The notes under the pieces: model-generated | Told to the model about the DNA's origin: nothing | What the model saw: the letters and a program-made list of their open reading frames with translations, nothing else | Database searches by the model: none | Translations under genes and position numbers: made by a program | Assembly (NCBI GenBank): GCA_025602905.1 | Contig: JAHLKI010000047.1 | Coordinates: forward strand, 1-64,000 | DNA length: 64,000 nt | DNA from: Phlyctochytrium arcticum | Lineage: Eukaryota > Chytridiomycota > Chytridiomycetes > Chytridiales > Chytridiaceae | Direction of reading: 5' to 3' | In this document: positions 21,602-33,815 of the stretch, piece by piece | Layout of the letters: each line of letters starts with the position of its first letter | Position numbering within the stretch: position 1 is the first letter of the stretch

Positions 21602-22640
21602 CTAATCTACAGTAGCACGCTCATCGGACCACTTCTGTAGTTCCGTCGCAGTAATTTTGATGCGCTTCTCCATAGCGGATGCAGAGGGGTAAAAGAGCAT
21701 GTACAATTCGTACATTCCTCTTTGGCCCAGGACCTGTTTATCGAACGCCTCGAGGTCCTCCATCCGCTGGCTGAGGTCGTACCGTTCGATTTGCCCGTTC
21801 ACTCGCCAGGTGCTAAAATTGAGGCGGATAAAACAGACTCGTCGAATGTTGTCTGTTTGCATGGCGGACTGGCCGTGTTGAAGGGCCGTCGCCCATTGGC
21901 AATGGATGTCTTAGGATCGGTGGCCATTTTCATCGGTCTCCACGATAATCATCATGCCGTCTACGATGACCAAGGAGTCTGGCCTCCTATTGTCGCCACA
22001 GGCATCGATGTACCTTAGACATAGAATGTGCTGATCTTAAATTTCGTCCCAGTTGGCGTTTTGTAGAGGGATCGCCGGGCTAATTCGGGGTCACAATCTG
22101 CGCACAACCGCTGCCCATTGAATGTTTCCTTGTTGAAGATGTGGAACCCGCATCTTTCGCACTTCAGCGTGACGGTGGTAAATTCCGCTCCCAAAGCTAC
22201 TTTTAAGGCCGGCCAGTTGGTGATGCGGGAAAAGGTGCTCGCAGATTCCCGAACCACCGCAATCCTTGCACTTGTAGCCAGCCGTGCTCGCACACTCCCG
22301 CACCACCGCAATCCTTGCAATCCCGTCGCCGCCGGGCGTGGGGCGGTTGAAGTCCCTAGCGGCGGTTTGTCGAATTCGGTCCGTCCGTTCTGCGCGGCTG
22401 TGTTGGGAATCGCGAAAGTTGTTGAGACGAAGGTGGTTGATGGGGGGAAATTCAGTTGTTCTAGGCGGCCTAGGCTCCCGCACCACCGCACTCCTTGCAG
22501 AAATGTCGCTGCCCGCCGTGCTCACAGATTTCCGCACCACCGCAGTCCGTGAAATTCCGACCTTGCGGGCCTTGCTCACAGATACGAGATCCAGCGCAGT
22601 CCTTGCGTTCGTTTCGCCGGCGACCGTGCTCCTTGCGCTG
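21602..22640 (-). pseudogene. Decayed KDCGG-repeat (zinc-ribbon-like) protein with PD-(D/E)XK-like C-terminus
   Basis: Read on the minus strand, at least five units of a C-K-x-C-G-G-x-x-I-C-E-H-G motif (for example CKDCGGSGICEH, FTDCGGAEICEHGG) lie between 22640 and 22220, but in different frames and broken by stops. A cysteine-paired region follows (CERCGFHIFN, NGQRLCADC). After another frame change comes a block with NRRPDSLVIVD, MMIIVETDENGHRS and RVCFIRLNFSTW. From memory, proteins with KDCGG repeats followed by an RPD...E-x-DE-x-x-H domain occur in giant viruses, brown algae, oomycetes and early fungi, where the second part looks like a restriction-type nuclease fold. An in-frame TAA directly after ENGHRS and at least two frameshifts argue that this copy is dead. 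The exact family is moderately sure. Confidence 0.6.
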
Positions 22641-23050
22641 CACTGGTATCGCTATTTCGTAACCTAGTAGTTTTCTGTGTTCGGAATACTTTGTCTCATA
22701 CTGTGTCTTTGACAGGAACGATTATGACTTCTGCCTTGACAAGTGTTCCCTGATCACAATCACACCGGATGACTGTGCCCCCGCCTGTCACTTTGGCAAT
22801 CCCTTTGAATAAAATTCCCACATCATTAGTTGTGATTCATTGATAGATCACATAGACATAAGTACCTTGTATATATAGGGAGCTTTGTGGTGCTGCCGGA
22901 AGAAAAACATCTGAGGTTTCACTCAATCTTATCGATGTAAGGGCGGGGAATTTCGGATGTATTTACCTATAGAAGAGAAAACACTCGGTACTCATTACGT
23001 GTAGAAAAGGTATATTACCCCATTTTGCATTCGAAACAGCAAGAAACATT
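22641..23050. other. Gap with no recognised feature
   Basis: About 400 bases between the KDCGG relic and the small acidic gene. I see no gene, RNA or repeat. Confidence 0.45.
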
Positions 23051-23602
23051 TTACCAAATATCATCAAAGTTGTCTACATCCATCTCCTCCCCGGCTTCGT
23101 TGTCCGTATTGACGAGCTCACACGCGATTTCATCTTGCGTAGCACGCGTTCGAAATGAGAACTTTTGATGCATAACGCCAGGCGCTAGCCGGAGTGGTCG
23201 ATCGCGATTATCTGTCTCGTCATCCTTCAAAACTGAATCCAGACCTTCTCCATCGTCCACCGCCGACATCGGTCTGATCAGATTTTTTACTCATGAGCAA
23301 TCTCGGGAAAACCCCTCCCAGCTTCCGATACCTTTCCAAAATCAAAGCTATATATGTATCCCCCACGAACCGAAAAGCCCCAAAAAAGGTTGGAATGATT
23401 GGCGTGGCAAGTAGACCTGGAAATAAAAGCTTACAAGGAATACCCAATGCCTCAGCAAGGTCCGATTCACTGATTTTCTGGAACGTACAAAATCATACCA
23501 ATAGAACCTTATTCACTGCATATGATAAACTCGGAGCTCGTTTTTGAATCTATTATACCGGGAAGTGCCGTCCTCGGAGAGTTGACCTACCTTCCCTGAC
23601 AT
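23051..23602 (-). CDS. Small acidic protein of unknown function, four-exon model
   Basis: Proposed exons are the complement of 23591..23602 (MSGK), 23435..23477, 23332..23347 and 23051..23273, giving 97 residues. All junctions are GT-AG and keep frame. Introns are 113, 87 and 58 nt. The C-terminal exon is solid: acidic, ending EEMDVDNFDDIW. The 16-nt third exon is suspicious. An alternative leaves the 87-nt intron unspliced and adds a hydrophobic stretch (LLATPIIPTFFGAF). I recognise no family. The tiny first coding exon matches a pattern seen in other genes of this window. Confidence 0.4.
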
Positions 23603-24819
23603 ATCCACTATTAACTTCCTGGATGTTATACCGTGGACAGTTGAGATATTGATAAGGTGAACTGCCGGTACTGGACTCAAAAGATCTTGATGGACGCCCC
23701 CAAGCGATACGAGAGATCAGACATCTAGCATTTGACCAAAGAGCAGAAGTTTGACGCGAAATAGAGCCCGAAACGCTGATCTATCACGTCCCGATAGTAG
23801 TTTCCCAGGCGTCGGCAAAAACATCCGAGCCCCAATCATTTTTATTTCCATAGAAGGGTGGCCCATCCTCCCCTCAGCAAGTTTTTAATGAAGTACGGTA
23901 ATCCCACAATGGTGATGCATGCACGTCCACAGTCTTTGAGAAAACCAGTGCCCTGCTGGGCCTGCTGGGTGAACATCAAGTAATCACTCGAAGCAAAGCA
24001 AAGCGCAAAGTTGTGGAGCGTCCTTTTTAATTTCCGCATACTTTTTTTTTGGGATGTCCTCAAATTTACCAAATTGGAGGCTCTCATCAGCATGAAGGTG
24101 AATTTGGGGAGACTCCCGGAAATATCATTCTGGGCAGTGTGCTTGAATATGGTATTTTGCTTTGAATCATGCTTTGGCGGTTTGCTTTGCATGCCTGATA
24201 ATGGACATTGGGTATTCTGTCTTGGGAAAAACTTGATTGTATATACGGGGTATGCCAAATGGTCAGCGTTGAGGATTTTGTGTTTCAAGTTGTCCCAAAG
24301 CATTTTTTTGACATCAATGCAGGCAGACTTTCTACTCCCACCCGCCGAAACAATAGGAACTGCACTTGTCCCCTCCTCATCAAAGTCTACAGTGGAATTG
24401 AAGCGGGGCAGTCGGGAAACTGTCGAAGCGGCTAATACCTCATCCTCCCAACGAGCGCCTACATGCAGTTGAGGGAAAATTCAGCGAAAAAAAATCAACT
24501 GAAAATCAACTGAAAATCAAATTCAACGGAGAAGCCGCGGAGAGCCGCCCTAGTTTCGGACGGGTCGGACTTTACGCGAGGCGCGCCAACGCCACAGTGT
24601 TTCACGACTTGCGGCCGACGCGAGTGGCGCTACTCCGACCGACGGCGCCGGCCGCTATTGGAAACACTGTCAATTTCAGACAAAAGGACGACGATGAAGG
24701 CGAGGCCCCGGCCCTTGATTTTACGACCTTTACATTGACCAAAAACCACAGAGACGACGACGACGAACGACAGCAACATCAATCTCATCAAAGTGCTCTA
24801 AGATTAAACAAAACCAACG
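23603..24819. other. Intergenic region with one unassigned open frame
   Basis: A minus-strand frame at 23842-24303 (about 150 residues, starting near LWDNLKHKILNADHLAYPVY) stays open, but I recognise no domain and no supporting splice sites. It may be a gene fragment. The last 300 bases are the CA-rich leader of the downstream secreted protein, with short ATCAACTGAAA repeats near 24496-24520. Confidence 0.4.
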
Positions 24820-26232
24820 ATGAGGCCCGCCGTCTTCTTGACTGCAACCATCACGGCGCTGGTCGCCTCACTAGCTTCGGCTCAGGTCAACTTTCCCCCG
24901 GCTGGATATCCTAGTGCCGACAATGCTGGCGTAGAAACCGCTGCTACTGGAAAGGCATCCACCGTGGTTGTCGCAAACAAGTCCGCCGGTGGACCAGAAG
25001 CACCCACCGCGACCATTCCTCTATCCACTTCGGCGACTGTAGGAGTCAAGCAGGCTACTGGAGCTCCTGGGGGTGGAGTCAAGGTCGTTACTCTGATTAG
25101 TGCTGGAGCGGGAGCTACGCCCACAGCTGCTCCAGGCGGCGGCGCTCCTCCCCAGACTCAGACTCAACAAGAACGAACACAGCAAACAACGGCAGCACCA
25201 GGACCAGCACCATCGCAAGGTACAAATCAGGAGGGTGGGCAAAAGGGTGGTATCAAGACTGTCACCTTTGTTACTCGGCCAGCTGGGGGTGCCAATGGCC
25301 CCGTCACAACTCAAGCTGGAGGTGCGGGAGGGCAAAACACTTGCGGAGCGGGTGCCAAAACCGTTACTGTTACCGTCACGGTCACGGCGGGAGCGAATGG
25401 TGGAGTCAAGACGGCAGCTGCTCCGGGCGGTAAACGAACTGTGACTTTTACCGCATCTCAGGGTGGTGCCGGTGGTGCCGCTGGCACTGTTGGAACTGGT
25501 CAACAGAGAACGGCAGCCCCGCAACCCACTGGAGTCCCACAACCAACTGGCGCACCGCAACAAACCCCAGCGACCAAAGCCGGAGGTGCTGGTCAACCTC
25601 AACAACAACCTCAAAAAACTGCCGTACCATGCTCTAAAGGCGCACCCGCACCCAACGGAGGAGGAAATCAACCCACTGCCGCCCCAAAACAAACCCCTGC
25701 ACCTGCCCCCGCCCCCGCCCCCAAGCAGACTGGAGCACCACAGCCAACCGGAGCGCCAGTTCCAGCACCAGCACCAGGTGGTGGAAATACCCCCAACGCA
25801 CCAGGCGGTGGTGGTAACCCTCCTGCAGGTGGAAACACGGGTGGTGCTGCCAAAGCGGCCGACCCCGCCAAACTCATCGCTATTGCCCAACCCCTCGCTC
25901 TCGACGTTTTCTCCAAGGCTGTTATTCAGGCCGTTCCCGGCTTTCAACTCGGCGGTTTCCTGAGCCAATTCGGAGGTGCTACGTCTGCCGGCGCGTCAGC
26001 GAGCGACATTGGAACCTTCAGGAATGCTATGCGAGGAACCCTCGGTGTCAACCCCCCAGATGATGTGCTCAACGGTGCAATCAAGGCGCTAGGATCAAAT
26101 GGAAACGGAACCCCAGAGACAACAGGACCGGCTCTTTTGGCACTGATCAAGGAAATGCGTGTGCAGAATCTCGATCTGGTAGCCACGGGTGCCTTGCTCG
26201 CTCTGCAACCCATTGCCGCTGTTCTCGCATAG
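24820..26232 (+). CDS. Secreted low-complexity cell-wall-type protein
   Basis: A single exon of 470 residues. Residues 1-21 form a clear signal peptide (MRPAVFLTATITALVASLAS, cleavage near SAQ). The body to about residue 345 is Gly/Ala/Pro/Gln/Thr-rich with repeated TVTVT and PQPTGAPQ-like stretches, typical of heavily O-glycosylated wall or mucin-like fungal proteins. The last ~125 residues are a more ordered, helical-looking domain (LALDVFSKAVIQAV, FRNAMRGTLGVNPPDDVL). They end in a hydrophobic segment (LVATGALLALQPIAAVLA) that could be a GPI-attachment signal. Only two cysteines are obvious in the body. Surface location is inferred from the signal peptide and composition; function is unknown. 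Confidence 0.82.
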   Translation: MRPAVFLTATITALVASLASAQVNFPPAGYPSADNAGVETAATGKASTVVVANKSAGGPEAPTATIPLSTSATVGVKQATGAPGGGVKVVTLISAGAGATPTAAPGGGAPPQTQTQQERTQQTTAAPGPAPSQGTNQEGGQKGGIKTVTFVTRPAGGANGPVTTQAGGAGGQNTCGAGAKTVTVTVTVTAGANGGVKTAAAPGGKRTVTFTASQGGAGGAAGTVGTGQQRTAAPQPTGVPQPTGAPQQTPATKAGGAGQPQQQPQKTAVPCSKGAPAPNGGGNQPTAAPKQTPAPAPAPAPKQTGAPQPTGAPVPAPAPGGGNTPNAPGGGGNPPAGGNTGGAAKAADPAKLIAIAQPLALDVFSKAVIQAVPGFQLGGFLSQFGGATSAGASASDIGTFRNAMRGTLGVNPPDDVLNGAIKALGSNGNGTPETTGPALLALIKEMRVQNLDLVATGALLALQPIAAVLA

Positions 26233-27407
26233 ACTCTTCTCCATCCCTCCTCCCCTCATATCCCATGCAATCCACCTCTTCAACCCTGTATCCTTTGTTC
26301 ATATCAAGTTTTGACTCCATCTCAATCTAGAATCCCTTTATTAAGCTAGACATAAATCTCATCCCCTCCCCCACTTGAGATTTCCCATCATCTGACACCA
26401 AATTCCGCAAATACTCTTCCAAAGTTCTTGTCATTTTTGCACATTTACATTCCATCTTGTACAAATGTTTCCATCTTTTTGCAAATTAAATCGGTGCTAG
26501 ACCACTCATTTTTACTTTCAAATCAAATCGGCGCCAGACCCACTTGCTGTAGACGTTTATTTTTCCCAATGACTGGCCGCAAAACGGACATTCGGCTTTG
26601 TACCCGTACAATCGAAAGAAATGAATTGGGTGCCACTGACTCGGTTTCAAAGCCCGAATAACCCCCAACGTAGCCTCAAACTTTGTATCAAGTATGATAT
26701 CAAGATCGTTGAATGACTCGCTGGGCGCTTCCCGAACAAGATCACGGTGCTATGATCGCTATTCTCGTCTACCTCGACTATTAACGCCTACCTAACCATC
26801 AGGGGTCTGTCTATACTGAAAGGCTCCGGAGACCACCGCTGCATTGTTTATATCTGCAACGCCACTTCCGAATTTCACCAGCAAGAGGTTCTATGGTGTA
26901 GCGGTTAGCACTCGAGACTCTGAATCTCGCGACCCGAGTTCGATTCTCGGTAGGACCTGATACTTCTTTTTCGACTTTTTGATCCGTATTGTGTCTACCC
27001 TGAGCTTTATGTACCGAACCAAGCCTGATGATGAGTAGATTTTTGTTGGTTTTGTTCCTTGGTTATATTGCATCTTCTTTCGACACGAACTTAGCGGTCC
27101 TTTTTTCCTAGATCCATCCAGGACTGATATCTGTTACTCGTGCCTATCGTCGAATCCCAATCCCTCCATGATGAGGACAGCAGCGGCGCTCGGGAGACGC
27201 TTGTACATCAAATCGGACCCAAAAGATGTCAGAAAAAGTTGAATCCAATTACCGACGCCGCGACCTCAAATGGCTGATAAAATGTGTATTGTTTGCGGGG
27301 CAAATTAGAATAAACTGGAGAAGAAACATCATGTTGAGGAAAGTGAAGTGAAAGAAACAGATATAACATGCAAAGTACAAGTAGTGGTAGTAGTAGTTGG
27401 TAGTGTA
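26233..27407. other. Intergenic region containing tRNA-Gln
   Basis: Apart from the tRNA, nothing is firmly supported. A short minus-strand frame near 26490-26670 contains CPFCGQSLGK, which might be a zinc-knuckle gene fragment, but it lacks a credible start or exons. Confidence 0.4.
26887..26958 (+). tRNA. tRNA-Gln (CTG anticodon)
   Basis: The cloverleaf folds by eye. The acceptor GGTTCTA pairs with TAGGACC (one wobble). The anticodon stem CGAGA/TCTCG encloses the loop CTCTGAA, with anticodon CTG. The T arm is CCGAG-TTCGATT-CTCGG, and the D arm carries TGGTGTAGCGGTTA. There is no intron; the transcript is 72 nt with a T discriminator. It reads CAG codons. Confidence 0.95.
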
Positions 27408-30400
27408 TTATGTGGACTGATGCAAGTCTCTGGTGCTGCGCATCACGCCGTCCTGCGGCACAGATGCGATTGATCCAGCAGATTTCTTTGCCCGATCCAG
27501 TGTTTCGATCGTTGTCATCGGGGTAAAGCCAAGGGAAGGACTGACCAATGTCCCAGTCCGCGAACCTTCGGGGCTGGTCATGTCCAGCCCATCTACCAAA
27601 CTCGAGTTGGCGCCGGGCATGGCTGCGACTTCGGCAATCATGCGGCTCCACCGCTCTTTGTCGGCTTCGGAAGGGCAGCGCAACAGGATGGTGCGACGGG
27701 CAACGGGGTAGAGACGGAGAACGTGTTTGTGCTTGGTGTACCCTGTTGCCGGGAGGGCGGCTGCTTTAGGACGAGACAGCGGGATGACTTGAGAGGGTGG
27801 ACGGTCGTTGTCGGTAGAGTGGAGACCCCCCGACCCAGAACTTTCATGGCTTTGGTACGCGTTGCCATTGCTGATGGTATTGCTACCCGATCCACTGGTA
27901 TTGGTACCCATTCCGATGGGTCGTTCGTTCGTAGTCCGCCCTCCTCGGCCTGCATTGGAACTGCTCCTACTCCGTGAACCTGCTGTCCAGGTACCTCCCG
28001 GGGTAGTGACGGGAGCTTGTGGAGCAGCACCAAAAATGGCGCTACCAGAACTTGCACCGTGACCAAAAGTGGCAATGCTGTGCCAAATCCCTTTTCGGGA
28101 CGAGGCTTGCTTGGATAACGGATTGGAGGAGGAGGTGGGGGCACCTGGGTTCGTGGTCGGGGCCTCGCTATCAGGATTGTTGGATCGTATGCTGGTGACG
28201 GAAGCTGCTTGGGAGGATGCCGGTATATAAGTCGACGCGTCGCTGCCGTGGATCGAGGTACTTTCGGTATTGGCTAACGGGCGTTGGCCTACTGAAGGTC
28301 GCGCACCCCACGTCTTAGACCGAATAGACTCATACGACTCCCCATTGTTGGCAGATGATGAATTGGTGGGGATGGAAGAGGATCGTCCACCTGGTATGAG
28401 TTGTCCAGTGACTGGATCAAACATGATTGGGTTGCCGCTTTTTTCAACGTCACCGCTGGCAGAGATGGCAGCCGCTGCTGCAGCTGCAGCTCTAGAATCT
28501 GAGATTCCTCCCTTGCCACCCAACCGATAAAATTCGAGTTGTGGTGGCTCCGCATACAGTACTGCCCAGACCTGGGCCCACTTGCGGTTGATAGCACGCA
28601 TACCCTTTTCATTCAACTCATCCTTCTTCCACAAAACACCTTGGAAATGCGGTTGCTTGGAGGAGGGTGCAGGAGGAGGTGTCGGATGGGGAGAGCTGGG
28701 TTGGGAAAAGGATGTGGAATGGGGGGGTATATGTGAGGAAACTGCCGGCAGTGTATTACTATTAGTCGTGGTGCGGAGAATACCGGGGGCGTTTTTAAAT
28801 AGGGCACTGGTGGCCGCGGAAAATGATGTTGCGCGCGATCGGGTGGGGGGTGTTCCAGGTGAAATTGTTGATACGATTTGTAGTGCCGCGTCAATGTCGC
28901 CGCCGCCCCCACCTATATTCCGTTTTTCCAATGGATCTATGAATGGTGCGTGCCCGCTTTCTCCCATTTGCAGGGATATGGGTGTGGCTGGCGAAGGAGG
29001 GGTGATGCGTATGGCAGTGACTGCGTGCGAGGGGAGAGCAGATATACCACCCATCCCAGTCAATGAGTCAATGTCCATTGCCAGAGGCCGGTTGTTGTCG
29101 GCCCGGGCAGATTGGGTACCTGGGGGTGCCGTAACGGAAGGAGAGGGTGGACCGGACATGAGTGACTGATCTGAGGCAGGTGCACTGTACCCGGTTTGGC
29201 GGCGAGAATCGGGATATTCGGAAACAACAAATATATCAGCGTCTGAATCAGAGTCAGTGGACAAGAGCGTCATTTGCCGGGGTGGAGCTTCGAGGAGATG
29301 GACCTCTATTGGAGCGTCTATCACATGAGCGCTTGGTTTATGGGTGAGAGGCGGAGCAGGTGTGAATTCGAGAGATGATGAGCATGCCGACTCGGTCACC
29401 GGTAAAGAGGAAGGGATGGGTGCGCGGGGTGAGCCCAATGTTGCGGCTCTATTTTTGTAACCCTCTACTGCAAACAAACCCCGATGAACCACATTTCCAC
29501 CATCGTAGCTACCCATTTTGAGGGAGGGTTGCCGCGTCCGAAAAGAAATCGGGTCGGCATTGGGCTGCTGCAAATTACGGTCCTTTTCTTCCATTTCATC
29601 CCATCCTTTTGAATCCAGACAGTCACTCAATGAATCCAATGATGTTCGTGAGGGTACACCGCTATCATCGCTATCGTCGTCCATAGTAGCTCCAATGTTG
29701 CCTGTTGATCGTCCGTACATGACTACAGCCGACCCACTCTTGGTCCGTCGATGACCACCGCCCCTGGCATTCGCAAACCGGGATAAAGGCGCGCCAATCG
29801 ACCGTTGTCTGCGGAGCCGCGAGGAAACTTGTAAATTGGGACTAGCATCTTGCTTTTCCTTTTGTTCCACGCTAATATCTGCACTCCCCTGTGGACTGTC
29901 CACTAGACCCTGATCCGATAGTTCGATACTGAACGCGCGACGACTTAATTGCTGGGACGAGCCAATATTGTGGATCGAAAGACCGCTGACATCCCGACTG
30001 CTGCTATGACTGCTCGAACTACCAATTCCTCCTGCAGTTTTACGCTCCAATATGGGGCTCCCTCCATCGAGATCCACCAAACTACGGGCAACAGGCTCAT
30101 ACTTGTTCCCCAAGCTACTCCCGCGCAGACGATTCTTGACCCCTTTAAACGTGCCATTGGCCATACCTCCGCTCGCCGAGCCGGAATTGTTGCCTCCTCC
30201 GTTTCCATCGGCAGCCGCTGCGCCCGCAGCACCCCCCTTTCGCTCGACCTGACAACTTTTCCGGTAGTGGTCCTCTTCAATCCAGTTGCGGTAATCTGGG
30301 TGGAATTTGACGGACAGGACAATCTCTTGAACCACTGGGGACGGTTCAAAGTTGTAGACACTTCCAGCTTGGTATCGGGCCACGTCGTCCAGCAACGCGT

Positions 30401-32653
30401 CCATCTATATACAATCTCACAAGTTAGCACAAACACGTTTCTTGCATCGGCAAAGCCAATATTTTGTACCTGGGCTTGTCGATCGATAGCTTGTTGTGCC
30501 CGATTTGGGTCATCCTTTTCCTTCTTGTAGCATTCGAAAAGAAAGGTAAGGTCGCTCAACCATGTGCCTGCACCATGACCAAAAAATAAAATTAAGTCAT
30601 CGCCGTTTGACCAACACTGAAAATAAGCGTACCAAGGTATGGGACACAAGGGGGCTTGGTGTCGATCAGCCGCCGCCGGTACGCATCACTGTTCCGCAAC
30701 GGCGACATCAAATCGCACATTTTGTCAAACGCGGCCTTTTCCCGTCTCCCGACCATCTATCCAAAATAGTTTAGTCAGGTCCTGGGACACGCACCCCAAC
30801 AAGTTTAGGATATATCTTACAGCCCATGTTCGTTCCAGGCGGTGGACCGGTGCAGATTGCAGACCAGCTGTTATACTTCTGACACCGTTATAGTTGCTCA
30901 AATCCAACGACGCCTGATTTCGGATAAATGTGAGTATGCAACAAAAAAAGCCTCGAGCTAACGGATTTGACCTATATTACCTTTGCTACACCAATGAAAT
31001 GGCAGAGAAGTTGGAATCGTCGTTTCAGGTCTTTTGATGTGACGATTTCTTCGCTTACCCATAGCGTTACCTATCATAAAACCAAAAGAATCATATTTCA
31101 GCACACTGCTGCTATTTTCCATGCTGGTGGATGGGATTTCTTTTGTATTTTACCTGGTTGAAATGCTGAGTGGTAGCGACAATGACGGGTGCACGATTAT
31201 ACTTTTCGGCACCGGTCCACGCAACCGAGGCCAGCTCTTCACGTGGAATGGCCCGAAAGAATTCACTATCCATGAGGGCTAGTTGACGCTTGCAAGGGGC
31301 AGAACAGAAAGCATCAGCTCGCTGCGCACATCTATCTTTTGCAGGTACCTACGGCAATTTCTTTCGGTGGAACGTCCAAAATGTCTACAACGGCTGACGA
31401 ATCATATTTCGTTGACCCAGATGGCTGCGCAAACCACGAAATTTAATTTTTGGGGAAAGCGAGATGTTTGTTACAAAATAGTATAAACCCACCGATCGGA
31501 TATGCCGGATGGTTTTATCTTTGAGCATGGCGGTGGTTGATGCCAGTGTGGCAGGCAACTTTGCGGCCTGTTTCGTGGACAACGAAGCCAAATTCTGTAA
31601 TGAGACCCGCACACTCTCGCCAGCGAGCCGACTGGGCATTTTACGTTTCGGGGTCGGTGTCCATGGCGCGCTGGCGGTTGCTGCCGTTTCCGTGTTGTTG
31701 CGATGGACTTGTGACTTTGACCGGCCTAGCTGGACTTCACCCGGCTGCAGCGCAATCTCGTCTGTAGATCGAAAGGCACTATCGATCGATGCACGGCGGG
31801 GAGTAATGGCCCCTGATATCTTGTCGACACTCTGGATACTTCCCGTCAGGATGGTGGTTGGAACTATGGAGGGACTGGAGGCGCGGCGCAGATTGGGACG
31901 GGGTAGGTTGAGGAGGCGGTGGTGAATGGGGGAGGTGGGAGATGTGGGAGATCCGGGCTGACCCTCTTCGGATCGTACCGAAGCTTTTCGATCTTGCATA
32001 GATGGGCGGCGGGAGAGGGGGCCAAAGCGCGAATCCAGTTCGGGATCTGGGTCATTTGGGATGTCGCCGGTTGATTCATTGTCGTCGCGGTTGAGGATAT
32101 TCTCGGATGAGAGGGTGGGAAGCATTGTTGTGGTGGTGGGCTGGCGAAGCATTCCATTGGACGTGCTCAGAGACCGCTGGAGTCGCTCCGTCTCGATTTG
32201 GCGCAAGGATGTAGTTGTGTGGAAGGGAGGTAAGGAAGGGCCGGTCCAGGCCCGTGGCCGCATGGCGCTAGCGCTCAGAGTCGGGGGCGGCGACCGACCC
32301 GGAGAATTGCTGCCTGGCGATGACTGGTTCTTGGGAGACCGAAATGGGTTGAAATTGCGACGCTGTGAATTGGGAGTGCCGGGGGCAGCTGGCGGTCGTG
32401 AGGAGGCGGTCGGCTCAGCCTCTATGTGGGTTGTCGAGTTGGTGCGATCTCCCAGCTCTGGCGATCCGGGAGCGGATGCATTGTTGTTGTCGTCAAAGAG
32501 GGAGCGAGCGAGTCGAGATCCTGCCGAATAGGTTCGCCGTGATCGTGGGGTGGATGGTGATTCTTTGCTGTTGAAAGGATTGGTTTAACATGAGTTGGGG
32601 TTGCCCATGCAAAGAAGACGTTGGCAATTGCAACACACTTACCCACTACTCAT
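27408..32653 (-). CDS. RasGEF (CDC25 homology) protein with split PH domain, RalGPS-like
   Basis: Nine exons encode 1564 residues: complement of 32643..32653, 31493..32567, 31353..31424, 31154..31288, 30981..31070, 30821..30913, 30633..30756, 30470..30567 and 27408..30404. The N-terminus is Ser/Pro-rich. The RasGEF catalytic domain spans about 375-625: DILDVPPKEIARQLALMD, FFRAIPREELASVAWTG, HFNQVTLWVSEEIV, LDLSNYNGVRSITAGLQS, CVPYLGTWLSDLTFLFE and NWIEEDHYRKSCQVE. A PH domain starts near 1155 (GVLWKKDEL, KWAQVWAVLY). Its last strand and helix (HVLRLYPVARRTILLRC, ADKERWSRMIAEV) follow only after a ~250-residue Ser-rich insertion. Domain order GEF-then-PH matches RalGPS. It should load GTP on a Ras/Ral/Rap-type GTPase at membranes; the exact GTPase is unknown. 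Each junction joins conserved blocks in frame. Confidence 0.88.
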
Positions 32654-33815
32654 CGCTCAACCGAGTCTGTTGCTTGCTTGAGGAATGACAGTTGTATCTC
32701 TTCAACAGTCCTTATGGCTTATGCTGTCGCCCGCCCCCCAGCCAAATTCCTTGACGTCCGTTTGTGTATTGAGATCCTAGCGCAAACGCGTATATAGTGT
32801 GACGGCAAATCTATTCCTTTCCAGGTCTGCATGCATGGGTGTTGCTCGCGGCAAATAGGTACCGGCAAGACGGCTTTCAAGTGCTATGATGGGGAATACC
32901 TGTCCCAGTACACCAGAGCATGAGGTACCTGGCCAAGTATCGAGTTTACAGGCACTGTATTGACAGATCTTGAGTGTGATTCTTGGGTTTACGTGAGCAG
33001 GCAATGCGATTGCATGAGTGATGCGAGAGTTTAAGTATTATTTCGGTTGCTCTTGATTGCCCTTGGATGCGCGGATTGCCGGGAGCGGAATTTACCACTT
33101 GACGGCTGACATAATCAAAGGCACAGTCATCAACAGCTCAAGCGACTCTGGAATCGAGAATTCTGAGTTCTGCCATACATCTGTATAACCACATGAAAAT
33201 CTCCGAGCTCTCGAGATCCTGGAAGGGTTATGGTCAGATTGCAAACATCTGCGTCGTTTACACCATCCATATTTACCGTTACTATCCGCGCCATCATCAT
33301 TCGGGTCAGTTGACCAAATTGCCAGTCGCAATCTTGACAGTCGAAGCTGTCTGGGGGTAAGATCAGAGTGTGCGCACCAAATATCCGCACAAGAAAATGT
33401 GGAAATTCCTAGAACTGAAGATTCATGACACTCCAAGAAGCGTGATACATTAAGTGGTCATCAACATCGTTCCATGAAAAACTCAAGTCAATCCGTCAGT
33501 TGGGATGATGGGAGATGTGCAATGCCGTAGTATGTACAGAGGAACTGACAGTTACTTACCCCGGTGCTATAGACGGCACTCAGTAATGGGTTTGAATAGT
33601 TTGTTCATGCATAAGAGGTTTGGACGTTTTGGGAGAGATCCATTATGGAACAGTGAACAGTGTTTTTTGGAAAAATATTCTTATTCACAAATCCAACAAT
33701 GAAGGAATCAACAAAAGTGTAAACAAGAAGATAGAAAAAGACCGCTCCCAAAAAAAAGTTAAAAGTGCATCAATGTGTATGTACAGTCATGTCATTCTTC
33801 GCCAGAGTAAAAGGA
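32654..33815. other. RasGEF promoter region and 3' flank of the hydrophilic protein gene
   Basis: About 1.1 kb. Short frames on the minus strand (33090-33440) have no recognisable domain. No RNA gene or repeat is seen. Confidence 0.45.

Noticed and set aside
25021..25968. A 315-residue minus-strand frame opposite the secreted low-complexity protein
   Set aside because: Ser/Arg/Gly shadow of Ala/Pro/Thr codons; the plus frame has a signal peptide and proper leader.
28582..29169. Plus-strand frame opposite the RasGEF low-complexity region
   Set aside because: Antisense of the Ser/Pro-rich linker inside a nine-exon gene with conserved domains on both sides.
33090..33440. Minus-strand frame upstream of the RasGEF gene
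   Set aside because: Composition and breaks look non-coding and no family is recognised.
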